Shown: positions 7,925 through 18,000 of the stretch, piece by piece
How positions within the stretch are numbered: position 1 is the first letter of the stretch
How the letters are laid out: each line of letters starts with the position of its first letter
The notes under the pieces: generated by a model
What the model saw: the letters and a program-made list of their open reading frames with translations, nothing else
The model's database searches: none
Told to the model about the DNA's origin: nothing
Position numbers and translations under genes: made by a program
Source of the DNA: DATFTE01 sp963802575
Lineage (GTDB): Bacteria > Acidobacteriota > Terriglobia > Terriglobales > Acidobacteriaceae
Length of the DNA: 64,000 nt
NCBI GenBank assembly: GCA_963802575.1
Contig: CAWDJF010000005.1
Coordinates: 372,001 to 436,000 of the forward strand
Direction: 5' to 3'

Positions 7925-9274
7925 CTACTTGAAACTCCAATTCGGCTGCGTGTTGCTCCCGGCTGTCGTCAACTGCTTCTGATTGGTGCCGTCCGCCAGC
8001 ATCGTCCAGAGCTGTTCGCCTCCCGCGCGGCTTGACTGGAAAATAATGTGCCGCCCGTCGGGAGACCACGACGGAAAATCGTTGCGCCCGCCGTCGTGGG
8101 TCAATTGCACCCACTGCTTGCTGGCAATATCCATGATGTAGATATCTTGCGCCCCCGGAGCCCCAGGGCCATAGTGCCGAATCCAGGCAAACGCCAGAAA
8201 TTGCCCATTGGGGGACCACGCCGGAGACACCGCATATCCCTGATCGGTCATCTTCTGAACATTAGTTCCGTCGGCGTCCATCGTGTAAATCTGCGGCAGG
8301 CCGGTGCGCCCGCTCACAAACGCGATTTGCGCTCCCGTCTTGCGATTCCATGACGGAGAAGACTCGGGCCCTCGCGACGATGTGACCTGCTTCACACCCG
8401 CGCCACTGGCGTCGCAGGTGTAAATTTCGGTTGTTCCACCCCGAGAAGAGGCGAATGCCAACTTGGTGCCGTCCGGAGCCCACGACGGGGAATAGTTGCC
8501 GCCGCCGAAATGAGGGAAAGAAACCAGTCGCCCCAGATCCACGGAATACATCAGGATCTCCCAATTGGTCTTGGTCACCGAACTGAAGGCCAAGCGCGAT
8601 CCGTCGGGAGAAATACGCGGCGAGAGCGAAATCGATCCTTGATGCGTCACCTGGTGCTGGTTGTTGCCGTCGTAATCCATCGCCCAGACTTCCTTGCGCC
8701 CGCTGCGGCTGCTGATGAAATAAATCGAACTCTCCGCAATTCCAGCAATGCCGCCACCTAAACGGAAGATAATTTCATCGGCAAACTTGTGCGCTATGCG
8801 ACGCGCCCCGTCTGCCGTCGAGGCATCGGTATATTGCTTGCCCAGCACCTGCGGTGACTGCACGTTCTTGACATCAAACAGCCAGCCTTGCACCGTCAGC
8901 GTGTTGCCAGCCGCGCCCATATTGCCGAACGCCAACATCGATGCATTCACCGGAGCCGCGCTAAAAACGTCAAACTTCACCTCCGCGGGATTCCCCGGCG
9001 CCGAGGTCGGCAAAAAGCTCTTCGACACCATGTCGAAAATGCCGGCGTTGTCGAGATCGTTCCACAGCGTATCGTTGAATACTTTCTGCAGGTTCCCGTT
9101 ATTCGGATCCTGCGTAGAGGCTTTGAAATCGGTAGCCGCCAGTCGGACTTTCTCGACGCCCAACCCGGTCCCAGTCTTAATCCAATCCTGCGCAAACGCA
9201 GAAGTGCAGAGAGCCAGAATCACAAACGTAAAAGCGAAATATGATTTCGATTTTTTCACTCGACCTCGTGGCAT
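7925..9274 (-). CDS. tolB: Tol-Pal translocation protein TolB
   Basis: Periplasmic beta-propeller that shuttles between Pal and TolA. ATG at 9274 gives 449 residues. A TTG further upstream is possible but would spoil the signal peptide. Signal sequence (YFAFTFVILALCTSAFAQ), then the TolB N-terminal domain to about residue 180, then six PD40/WD40-like blades such as ISPDGSRLAFSS, WAPDGTKLAFAS and WSPDGRHIIFQS. It lies between tolA and pal in the canonical order. Confidence 0.95.
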   Translation of the reverse strand: MPRGRVKKSKSYFAFTFVILALCTSAFAQDWIKTGTGLGVEKVRLAATDFKASTQDPNNGNLQKVFNDTLWNDLDNAGIFDMVSKSFLPTSAPGNPAEVKFDVFSAAPVNASMLAFGNMGAAGNTLTVQGWLFDVKNVQSPQVLGKQYTDASTADGARRIAHKFADEIIFRLGGGIAGIAESSIYFISSRSGRKEVWAMDYDGNNQHQVTHQGSISLSPRISPDGSRLAFSSVTKTNWEILMYSVDLGRLVSFPHFGGGNYSPSWAPDGTKLAFASSRGGTTEIYTCDASGAGVKQVTSSRGPESSPSWNRKTGAQIAFVSGRTGLPQIYTMDADGTNVQKMTDQGYAVSPAWSPNGQFLAFAWIRHYGPGAPGAQDIYIMDIASKQWVQLTHDGGRNDFPSWSPDGRHIIFQSSRAGGEQLWTMLADGTNQKQLTTAGSNTQPNWSFK

Positions 9275-9301
9275 ACTCAATCCCGACTCCAAAGAGCCTC
9301 A

Positions 9302-9333
9302 AGCTAAAGGCTAAGAGCTGATAGCTAAAAGCT
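9302..9333. repeat. Short-word repeat (AGCTAAAGG type) between tolA and tolB
   Basis: The words AGCTAAAGGCTAAGAGCT and GATAGCTAAAAGCT repeat AGCTA/AAGCT, which is partly self-complementary. A weak member of the short-word spacer class. Confidence 0.4.
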
Positions 9334-9336
9334 CTC

Positions 9337-10122
9337 CTATCTTTTGTAATCGAACCAGAACTCCACTGAAACCTTATTTCCCGAATAATCGGGAGGCAAT
9401 GGACCAAAAGTATCAATGCGCTGGATGGCCCGCACCGCCGATTGATCGAGCGAAGGGACACCGCTCGACTGTTCCACCTGTACATTTCCCGGATGCCCAT
9501 CGCGCATGACGTCAAACGTGACATACACCCGCTGCGCATCCGAGATTCGCGGATCGACTTCGTACTTCAGCCAATTCTCCGATACCTTCTGCTGCACCAC
9601 CTTCACATACCAGGCGTAGCGCGAGCCAAAATCGCCGCCCCCACCCGTAAATCCGAATCCACCTTTCGCTCCCCCCGCGCTGAATGTTCCATAAGGCCCA
9701 CTCACCGGACCGCCTTGTCCGTAGGGAACGACGTTGTTCGCTTCTTCCACCGGTTCGGGCTTCTTCTGACTTGAAGTGGTCTCTTTTTTCGGAGGCTTCT
9801 TTTTCGCGTCTTTATCGGCAATCGGAATCGCGTCCGGCTCTTTCACTTCTTCTTTCGGCTTCGACTGTGTCAATCCCTTGGAATCGTTTGCCAGCACGTT
9901 CTGCGTCTCTGCTGGCTGCGAAGGTAAGGGAATGGTACTTACCAGCGTCACGCCCATCGCGTCTCCGCCCCCGCCCGCGCCCCAGCCCGAACCGGTATGG
10001 CTCGGAGCGAACACCGCATAGCCGATGATCGCCAGCACCACCGCGACGTGCAAGCCCGCCGACCAGGCCAGATTCCTGCCCCACTGGTCGTGTTCAAAAA
10101 ATATTTCAGCGTTTGCTTGCAT
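9337..10122 (-). CDS. tolA: TolA/TonB-like energy transducer
   Basis: Inner-membrane protein that uses the TolQR proton motor to contact TolB-Pal. 261 residues: a short cytoplasmic N-terminus, one membrane helix (residues about 20-40, LHVAVVLAIIGYAVFA), a Gly-rich stretch, a Lys/Glu/Pro-rich spacer (KKKPPKKETTSSQKKPEPVE), and a TonB-type C-terminal domain (VYVTFDVMRDGHPGNV, ending VEFWFDYKR). The spacer is much shorter than in enteric TolA. The start overlaps the tolR stop by 17 bases. Confidence 0.9.
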   Translation of the reverse strand: MQANAEIFFEHDQWGRNLAWSAGLHVAVVLAIIGYAVFAPSHTGSGWGAGGGGDAMGVTLVSTIPLPSQPAETQNVLANDSKGLTQSKPKEEVKEPDAIPIADKDAKKKPPKKETTSSQKKPEPVEEANNVVPYGQGGPVSGPYGTFSAGGAKGGFGFTGGGGDFGSRYAWYVKVVQQKVSENWLKYEVDPRISDAQRVYVTFDVMRDGHPGNVQVEQSSGVPSLDQSAVRAIQRIDTFGPLPPDYSGNKVSVEFWFDYKR

Positions 10123-10534
10123 GGCTATCGAGGGGCTGCGTCACAATGCTGACGTTCGAGATACCCGATTGCTTCACCGCGTCCATGACGGTCGCGAACG
10201 CGCCGAACGGCACATCTTCATCCGCGCGAATGAAGATCGATTGATGCTGCGGGTCGCGTATTTTCTGTTTTATCTGGGTTGCGATGTCGTTGATATTGAT
10301 GGCGTCGTTGCCCAGAAAGACACGCTGTTTTTTATCGATGCTGATCACCAGCCGCTCTTCGGTGATCTCTTTTACGGTGCGGGTCTTGGGAACGGCAACC
10401 TCGATGCCCGACTGCAAGACGGGAGCCGTCACCATGAAAATGATGAGCAGCACAAGAACAACGTCTACCAGAGGCGTGATGTTGATATCGGAGAGAGAAG
10501 TTTGGGTGCGTCCGTTGGACGCCGTAAAGGCCAT
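10106..10534 (-). CDS. tolR: TolR/ExbD proton-channel subunit
   Basis: 142-residue inner-membrane protein with one N-terminal helix (DVVLVLLIIFMVTAPVL) preceded by the family motif SDINITPLVDVVL, whose Asp helps conduct protons, and a periplasmic ExbD/TolR domain. It overlaps tolQ by one base (TAATG) and tolA by 17, so the three are translationally coupled. Confidence 0.95.
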   Translation of the reverse strand: MAFTASNGRTQTSLSDINITPLVDVVLVLLIIFMVTAPVLQSGIEVAVPKTRTVKEITEERLVISIDKKQRVFLGNDAININDIATQIKQKIRDPQHQSIFIRADEDVPFGAFATVMDAVKQSGISNVSIVTQPLDSHASKR

Positions 10535-11247
10535 TACCGCCGCACCTCCGCCGCTGCCGCTTGCGCCTGCGGGCGTTCGACCGCATTCAGCATCTCAAGC
10601 GCGAAATCGTCGCCGCGCGCCGCAAACTCGCGAATCGAAGCGCCGATCAGGTTGTAGGCAATGACCGCCGGAATCGCGGCCGCCAATCCAGCGGCCGTCG
10701 TGATCAATGCTTCAGAAATGCCGGGAGCCACCGCGCGCAAAGTCGCCGCGCCCGCCGTGCCCAGTCCGTGGAACGCGTCGATGATGCCCCACACCGTTCC
10801 GAACAATCCCACGAACGGCGTAACCGCGCCGGTGATCGCGAGCCAGGGCAGGTTGCGTTCGAAGCGCGTAAGTTCTTCGGAATTCGCGATCTGCATCGCC
10901 CGCTGAATGGCCACGGGATTTCTCGCCACTCCGCTCGAAACCGCGCCCTGCCGCCGGTACTCCTCGAATCCGCCCTCAAACACTCCGACCAGGGGACTGG
11001 GGCGAAACTGCTCGGCCACCGCGCCAACGTCTGAAAGGCGCTGTGCCTTGCGGAAAGCACGCACGAAGCGTCCGCTTTGCACCCGCGCCCGGCGCAACAA
11101 ACTCCACTTGGAGAGAATGATGGCCCAGGAAATGACGCTAAAAATCAGGAGCAGAAGAAGAACTGCTTTAGCGACAGGACCGGTTTCTCCAACCAGATCA
11201 ACGATCTCGCCGCCGACGAATGCTGCCAGCCATGGATAAAAATGCAT
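10534..11247 (-). CDS. tolQ: TolQ/ExbB proton-channel subunit
   Basis: Multi-pass inner-membrane subunit of the TolQR motor. ATG at 11247 gives 237 residues, near the family norm. A first helix (VLLLLLIFSVISWAIIL) and two later ones (WLAITGAVTPFVGLFGTVWG and the TTAAGLAAAIPAVIAYN segment) match MotA/TolQ/ExbB. First gene of the Tol-Pal set. The minus-strand promoter must lie in the 230-base divergent spacer shared with recN. Confidence 0.95.
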   Translation of the reverse strand: MHFYPWLAAFVGGEIVDLVGETGPVAKAVLLLLLIFSVISWAIILSKWSLLRRARVQSGRFVRAFRKAQRLSDVGAVAEQFRPSPLVGVFEGGFEEYRRQGAVSSGVARNPVAIQRAMQIANSEELTRFERNLPWLAITGAVTPFVGLFGTVWGIIDAFHGLGTAGAATLRAVAPGISEALITTAAGLAAAIPAVIAYNLIGASIREFAARGDDFALEMLNAVERPQAQAAAAEVRR

Positions 11248-11478
11248 TGTTTTTCTTAGGAAAACCCTGCTTTTGATTATAGACCACAGGCGCGGGTTGC
11301 TCTCGGGGCGAATCCCATGCATTACCCCTAGAAAGTGCACGCGCTCAAAGGCAATCGGTACTGCGAGACGAACGAGTGTGCGGTTGGGAAAATCTCCGCT
11401 CTCCCCACGCCAGAAGCTTGAGGCCCGACGCCCGATTCCGTGCTATTCTCGCAACAAATTCAGCGCCCAGGATCTCCC

Positions 11479-13173
11479 GTGCTCGTCGAACTGCGCCTCG
11501 AAAACTACGCGGTGGTCGATAACCTGGCAGTCGAATTCGCTCCTGGCCTCAATCTCCTGACGGGCGAAACTGGAGCGGGCAAATCTATCCTGATCGACGC
11601 CCTAGCCCTCCTGCTCGGAGACAAGGCATCGAGCGACGTGATTCGCTCCGGCGCCGACAAAGCCGTAATTTCGGCCGTCTTCGAGATAGAAGGCGGAGCC
11701 GAGAAGCGCGTCGCCGAAGCGCTCGAAGCCAACGGCATCGACTCCGACGAAGACGCCATCATCCTGCGCCGCGAAATTGCTGCCGGGGGCAAAGGGCGCG
11801 TCTTCGTCAATAACCAGCCGGCGACGGTCGCTGTCCTGCGCCAGCTTGCGCCGCATCTCGCTACCATCCACGCCCAGAACGAATCGATCCTTGCCTTCGA
11901 CGGCCCAACGCGTCTCGCCCTGCTTGATGGATTCGCAGGAACCCATCTCGATGCGACCACCGAGACCTTCTCTCGTTGGAAAGAAATCGCTGCTCGCATC
12001 GAGGAATTGCAGCGCGACGAACAAGATCGCCTGCGGTTGCTCGATCTGTGGAGCTTCCAGAAGCGTGAGATCGAAGAAGCCAAGCTTCAGCCGGGAGAAG
12101 ACGACAGCCTCCAAGCCGAAAAGCTGGTTCTTGCCAACGCGGAGAAAATTTATTCCGCCGCGATGAATGCATTCGATCTGCTTTACGAAGGCAGCACCTC
12201 GACAGCATCATCTCTGCGAGCCGCCCAAAAGCACATCGAAGAACTCGCTCGCTTCGAACCGAAATTCCATGACGCCGTTAATCAACTCGACTCGGCTCGC
12301 ATCAGCGTGGAAGACGTTGGCGCCACACTGCGCGATTATGCCGGAGGCATCCATGCCTCGCCCGAACATCTGGTCGAAGTAGAGGACCGTTTGGCTGCCA
12401 TCGATCGGCTGAAGCGAAAATATGGGCCCACGCTCGACGACGTCATCAGGTTCGGAGACGAAGTTAGCGGGAAGCTGGCCGCGATGGAGAACAAAGACGA
12501 GACCCTGCGCCAACTGCGTGCCGAACTCGATCAAGCGGGTGATGCCTACCTGCGTGCAGCACGGGCGATTTCCAAGAAACGCTACGAAGCCGCACGCAAA
12601 CTCGAGAAGCTGGTGGAGGCCGAAATCAACGACCTCGCCATGAAGACCCACTTCCACATCGAAGTCAGCGGCACCGACGAAGGAGGGAATTGGACAGCGA
12701 CCGGATTCGATCAGGTGGTGTACTTGATCTCAACAAATCCGGGAGAGCCGCTGCGCCGCCTGGAACACATCGCGTCAGGAGGAGAGTTGTCACGGGTCAT
12801 GCTGGCCCTGAAGGCCAGTGTGGCGCGGACGCCCTCGTCCGCGGGGAGCGCCAGAAAGGCCCAGCGAACCTTAGTCTTCGACGAAATCGATACTGGTATC
12901 GGCGGACGCGCCGCCGAAGCGGTCGGCAAGAAACTGAAGAGCCTTTCCCGCACCAGCCAGGTTCTCTGCGTCACGCACCTGCCGCAGATCGCCACCTTCG
13001 CTGACCACCATTACCTGCTGCAGAAGAAAGACTCCGCAGGCCGCACTCGCACCACCGTCCGCCTCATTACCGGAGAAGAGCGAACCGAAGAAGTCGCCCG
13101 AATGCTGAGCGGCGCCAAGCTCACCGACACCTCGCGCAAGCATGCGGAGCAGATGATCAAGGCGAATGGTTAG
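11479..13173 (+). CDS. recN: DNA repair protein RecN
   Basis: SMC-like ATPase acting early in double-strand-break repair. GTG at 11479, preceded by AGGA at spacing 7, gives 564 residues starting (M)LVELRLENYAVV, the usual RecN start. An upstream frame to 11440 is less likely. Walker A GETGAGKS, a long central coiled coil, the signature ASGGELSRVMLALK and Walker B TLVFDEIDTGIGG are all present, then the D-loop and H-loop segment (VTHLPQIATFADHH). A REP-like palindrome follows directly. Confidence 0.96.
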   Translation: MLVELRLENYAVVDNLAVEFAPGLNLLTGETGAGKSILIDALALLLGDKASSDVIRSGADKAVISAVFEIEGGAEKRVAEALEANGIDSDEDAIILRREIAAGGKGRVFVNNQPATVAVLRQLAPHLATIHAQNESILAFDGPTRLALLDGFAGTHLDATTETFSRWKEIAARIEELQRDEQDRLRLLDLWSFQKREIEEAKLQPGEDDSLQAEKLVLANAEKIYSAAMNAFDLLYEGSTSTASSLRAAQKHIEELARFEPKFHDAVNQLDSARISVEDVGATLRDYAGGIHASPEHLVEVEDRLAAIDRLKRKYGPTLDDVIRFGDEVSGKLAAMENKDETLRQLRAELDQAGDAYLRAARAISKKRYEAARKLEKLVEAEINDLAMKTHFHIEVSGTDEGGNWTATGFDQVVYLISTNPGEPLRRLEHIASGGELSRVMLALKASVARTPSSAGSARKAQRTLVFDEIDTGIGGRAAEAVGKKLKSLSRTSQVLCVTHLPQIATFADHHYLLQKKDSAGRTRTTVRLITGEERTEEVARMLSGAKLTDTSRKHAEQMIKANG

Positions 13174-13195
13174 GACTGGAGGTTTATCCAGTCAT

Positions 13196-13291
13196 GACGT
13201 CATCCCGAAGCGAAGCGAGGGATCTGGCGCGGGGAGAAGATACTCTCGCCCCTCGCCAGATCCTTCGCCCTATCGGGCTCAGGATGACGTC
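13196..13291. repeat. REP-like palindrome, GACGTCATCC family, copy 1
   Basis: Ends GACGTCATCC (13196-13205) and GGATGACGTC (13282-13291) are inverted. Inner arms carry GAGGGATCTGGCG and CGCCAGATCC. It sits between the convergent recN and MmcQ/YjbR genes. Related copies lie at 45316-45353 (right half only) and 47751-47850. Confidence 0.85.
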
Positions 13292-13321
13292 GGCCGATGC
13301 AGGAATCGCGGCGGCGAGGGG

Positions 13322-13678
13322 TTACTTGGCTCTACTCTTACGCTTCGGCCCCTTTTTCTTCCCATTCTTCTCCACCCTCAGCTTCCAAGCAGTCCGCAGC
13401 GCCCCCGCTAGCACGTCCTCACTCGCCTTCGCCAGGCGGATGTGCGTCGCTCCCATCCTCCCCCATCCACCGGGAATGGGCAGAAAGACGTCCGGCAATT
13501 CGCGCACGAAGTCGGACTGCAGTTCCGGTGTGAGCATGAGGTTGCCGTAGCCCTGTTTCTCGGAAGCGAGGGTAGCGAAGATGCGACCGCCGACGCGGAA
13601 GTCCGCCGCGCCCATATGCGAGCCTTCTTCGGCTCCCTCAAGGCTTAGCGCGAGACGGCGGAAATCAGATGCCTTCAT
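13322..13678 (-). CDS. MmcQ/YjbR family protein
   Basis: 118-residue cytoplasmic protein of the MmcQ/YjbR (CyaY-like fold, DNA-binding-like) family, recognised from the SHMGAADFRVGGRIFATL and LMLTPELQSDFV segments. The C-terminus is a Lys/Arg tail (GKKKGPKRKSRAK) that could touch nucleic acid. Exact role unknown. The ATG overlaps the stop of the upstream ankyrin gene by four bases (ATGA), so the two are coupled. Confidence 0.85.
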   Translation of the reverse strand: MKASDFRRLALSLEGAEEGSHMGAADFRVGGRIFATLASEKQGYGNLMLTPELQSDFVRELPDVFLPIPGGWGRMGATHIRLAKASEDVLAGALRTAWKLRVEKNGKKKGPKRKSRAK

Positions 13679-14811
13679 CGCGACTCCTGTGGGTCGAGAA
13701 TACTACGCCGCTCTGTCACGCGTTGGCGCGATCGCTCACGAAGATATTTTTCGATGCTCTGCCTTCCGGCGTGCTGCGCCCATTCCGCCGGGGTTGCTTC
13801 CCAGAGGATGTCTTTCCTATCTAACCTCGCGCCGCGCTCGACCAGCAAGCGCACCACATCTTCGTGGCCTGCGGCAGCGGCCTGATGCAATGGCGTGGTG
13901 TGAGAATGACCTCCGACGGGGTTGTAGCGATCGGGATCTTCGCCAGCGTCGAGCAACATGCGCACGATCTCGACGTGGCCGTGATCGGAGCCGAGGCTGA
14001 GCGCGAGGTGGCGGTCTTCCGGGCTTGCCCTGGGCAGCAAGTGGCGGACGTCGCCCGTGTGACCCAGCATGGCTGCCACCGGCAGATCAATGGCAGCACC
14101 GCGCTCGATCAAAGCCTTTACGGATTCCATCTCGCGGTGTAAGGCCGCGGCGTGGATGGCGCTCTCGGGATTGGCTCCATAATCACAAAGTAAATCGATG
14201 AGAGGACGCTGCATGTGGCACTCGCGCGGCACGCTTCCGGTCGCCACCAGTATGAGGGTTTCGTTCCGCGCTTCCTGCGACGGCCCGGCATCGAGAATGG
14301 CTTTCGCCACTTCCACAATGTTGGCAGGCAATTTTCCGTTGCGCACCGGGTTCTCGGCGATGAACTCAAGCAGGGTTGGATTGCGGAAATAATTCCCGCC
14401 TTCAAAGCTGACATGCTGATGCACGAGCTTTGGATTCTGCATTAGAAGAGTGCGCAAAGCCCCGGAATCTCCCGCGTCAAGCATCTCAATGGCGCGACGA
14501 AAAGTGGCGTCTTCGATCCGCTCATGGTGTGGAAGTTCGAGACGATCAGTGAGTGTGGGCTTTTCAATATGGCGCTTGAGTCGGGTCCAACTGGGAAATC
14601 CGTATTCGCGGGCGATGGCGAGTTGCGCATCTCTAAGACGTAGCGCGGTATCGAAGATTTCTGCGTCCGTTTTTCGAGCGAATCGCGGATGAAACTCCCG
14701 CAACCGCTGTGCTGCGCGCAGATCGTGACCCGCGTGCTCATTCCGCAAATCTTTGGCTTGATGTTTAAGATGTTCGAGGTTGGGGCTGGAGGGGAGGCGC
14801 TTGACCGGCAT
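13675..14811 (-). CDS. Ankyrin-repeat protein
   Basis: 378 residues, no signal peptide, probably cytoplasmic. The N-terminal segment (PNLEHLKHQAKDLRNEH) is a short helical region common in bacterial ankyrin proteins. From about residue 130 onwards there are ankyrin repeats, clearest in HTTPLHQAAAAGHEDVVRLL and DHGHVEIVRMLLDAGEDPD. The function is likely protein binding; the partner is unknown. It is the first gene of a two-gene unit with the MmcQ/YjbR gene. Confidence 0.88.
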   Translation of the reverse strand: MPVKRLPSSPNLEHLKHQAKDLRNEHAGHDLRAAQRLREFHPRFARKTDAEIFDTALRLRDAQLAIAREYGFPSWTRLKRHIEKPTLTDRLELPHHERIEDATFRRAIEMLDAGDSGALRTLLMQNPKLVHQHVSFEGGNYFRNPTLLEFIAENPVRNGKLPANIVEVAKAILDAGPSQEARNETLILVATGSVPRECHMQRPLIDLLCDYGANPESAIHAAALHREMESVKALIERGAAIDLPVAAMLGHTGDVRHLLPRASPEDRHLALSLGSDHGHVEIVRMLLDAGEDPDRYNPVGGHSHTTPLHQAAAAGHEDVVRLLVERGARLDRKDILWEATPAEWAQHAGRQSIEKYLRERSRQRVTERRSILDPQESR

Positions 14812-15000
14812 AAACGAACTTCCTTTCGTGAGCCCGAGGTCCGCATATTGACGGGCAGAAAGTCAGTTCGTGAAATAAGTTGTGACTAGCAAGGTGGACT
14901 TCTGTCCTTTCCGCGGACCGGATGCGCCCTTCGCGCGCAGAAAAGACTAGCACATTTCGACGCGAGATTTCTGCTTTCGCTTAGGATCCGCGGTCTGACG

Positions 15001-18000
15001 CTAGTCTCTTGGAGGCACCGTATCGGGCGCTGGGCTCGTTTTCTGATCGGATGGCGGAAATAAAGCCAACTTCTCGCACGCATCCTTCGGCAGCCCGTCA
15101 ACGAAAAGCAGCCCCGTATATGGCCTTCCTCCCCCCGTGGCGAAACATTCCACCATGGCCCGATGAAAGTTTCGCAATGGCAACGTTCCGAAATCGTTGG
15201 GAGAATCGGCACGATGGCAGCCATCTTGATCGCACAGTCGGTCGGCTCCGAAGTCGATGCCGAAGGCGAGATCGGCCGCGGTGGGCACAATCACCGCACT
15301 CACGATCGCGGTGCTGCGGTGGTACACCTTGGCTCCCGGCAAAGGCCAACCAATGAAGCTGCCGAAGTAAGGTACCTCCACCAACGGCGGCAAAATCGGG
15401 AATTTCGATCGCGGACGCTGCAGCATCGCCGAAAAAGCTGAGACTTCAAACAGTTTCAAAGACTCGACTCGGACGCGAGTGTTAACGTCGTGTTTTGCGA
15501 CGCGTGAGAGTGTATCGTCTGCGCTCTTGTCGGGTGTGAAGCGAGTCGGATTGCCTACTTCCTCGGCGGTCAGCTTAACTTCAAGCTCCGCCGAAGATGC
15601 GCCCGCGAGGGAGTGCGGCGTTATGTCGAGCTTCAGTTGGCGTCCAACCTTGGCCTGCGCTGGCTGCACTGAGTTCAACGCGCCCAGCAGCACCGCGGCT
15701 TCGTTGGCCGTGAGGTTGGTCTTCAATACGCCCGGGATGTTCTTCTCGGCGTCTGAAACTGATTTAACCAGATCGGTCAGGCTGGGCGGGTTGGTGGCGT
15801 CGAAAAAGCTCTGCGTTACGGTGTCAACGATGCTCTCGACGCCGCTGATGCCACGCACTGAAAGCATGCCGTCGTTAATGAACGTCTGGTCGCCTTTTCT
15901 GAACCAGCTGAGTGCGTCCCCCTTGTCGATCTCGGTGCTGTATTTGCATTGCAGTTCTGCCTGAAGGTTTTCGGTGAAGGCCGCGACGTCGCGATTGAAT
16001 GCTAAAACCAGGGGATTGAATTCGGCGTTCAATTCCTGCGCGCTTTGCGTCAGGTCGTAGGGGATGAAGTCGTGCGGGTATTGCGTGGCCCACTTGTAGT
16101 TGAACAAGAAATCGGCCACCGCCGCGCGCATCAGTCCGGCTCGAGTGGTCGCGTATTCTTTTACTTGATCGGCCGTGGCCGGTCCAAAGCTCTCCTCGGT
16201 TTGCCTCCGGAAGCAGCGCAATTGCAGCTTCTCTTCTTGGCCGGCAAGAACCTGCTCGCTCATGCGGATACGGTCCTCAAGCTCACAGTCCTCGCCCGAT
16301 TGCGCTTTGAAGGTGCGAAGTTGCCGATCTTTGTCTTCCATGCAGCCGCGAAATGCGTTTACTATCCCCGGATTGGAGCATTTCTCCTTGCCCATCTTCT
16401 TAGGTTCGCATGACGTGTCCGACGGCGCTGATGATTGGCCTTCCATGGCCGTCACCGTCGTGCTCGAGGCATCGTAGGGATTACTGGCCGCGATCATGCC
16501 AATCAGGAGATTGGTGAACGTCGGACGAAGCGGGTCAAACGCATGACTGAATCCGAGGCAGTACTCGTTGGGATTGCACCATCCCCATCGGGAGCGGTTA
16601 TCTTTTTTTTCCACTTCGGCTTCCAACGCGCTGGCGTTTGGTCTCTCGTTGCGCTCCTTGTCGGCCCATATGTTCGAAGGTTGGAATTGCGCGGCAGCCC
16701 CTTCCACCTCAAGTTCCGTTTCGGTGAACCTCCGGGTCACGTATCGGTAGAAGAGCGGGTCGAAGAACGCCTGGTTCTTCATTTGCTGGCTCAACTTATT
16801 CCATCCTAGGTCAATCGCTTGCTGCAGCAGATCGTTATGGTGCGCGATAAGTTCGCGGGCAGCCTCGGCCCCGGCGTTCACTTTCTTGTAGTCGTTCGAG
16901 CTGGCTTGCAGGCTCCAGATATTCATCAGCACTTCCGGGCGCGGAAGATCGAGCACTGCCATCAGACGGTTGCGCTCGAAAATGCCGCGATCGCTGCCGT
17001 CCTCGTTGGAATAGACCAGCGTGTCGTTGACCGACTGCATGGTGAGAGGTTTGGGAGCCGCAGCAGGCGCCATTTTGCTCTTGGTCTGGGCTGCGGTCAT
17101 TGACTTAGCGTTCGCATCGGAGGGGCTTGGCTTATCGGTACTGGATGAATCGGCTGGCGCGCCGGCGTCCGGTGAATCCGCTCCATCGGTGCCCGAGGTT
17201 GTCTTCGAATTCGCCGTGCTGTTCCCAGGCGCAACGCTGACTGAAACAGTTGGAGAGGCGGTGCTGGTAGCCGTGGCACTCTCGCCCGTTGATGACGATC
17301 CGCCGGGTTTAGGAGAAGCCGTCTTTCCACTCGCATCGCCGCTCGAGTCGCTTGCGCCTGAGAGCTTCTTCGCCACGGTGGTTGCATCGACATAAAACAG
17401 GCGTTGTGTCGGGGGAGTGGCGGGCTGCGACCAATAACGCTGAGAAATCGTTCTCCGAAATCCATCCACCGTGAGCGAATCAACTTTGTCTTTGCTTAGA
17501 ATCAAGACGCAATCTGAACGCACTGCCCGGATCGCGATGCTGCCATCTGCGGGAACCGTGGCCTGCACTTGGGCAGCGGTTTTGTCTGCTGAACCGGATG
17601 GGACGCGGACGGCAGTGGCGCTTTGGAAGTCAAGCGTGGCTAACTCTTTGATGTGATCTCGAACCTTTTGCTTTTCATTGTCGGGAGGCGAGGCTGTCTT
17701 GTAGTAAATCGCAAGCTTGCTGGGAGAAATCACCCCTAACGTGAAGCCGGGTTCAGGTTCAGGGCTCAGTAACTTGATGATATCCGCCCCATTCGTCGCG
17801 GGAAATGTGATTGACCGGACGTAACAAGAGTCACCGTCAACTGTTACCCGACCGGACGCCAGCGGGTAGGACTCGATGAAGTGTTTTTCTGGTCCCTTGT
17901 CAGGAGCCTTCTTGGGCGGTGCGGGTTTTGCGGGCGGCGCTGCCGCAGGAGCCACCGCTGCACTGGCTGCCGACGATGCAGCAGCCTGGGCAAAAGAAGG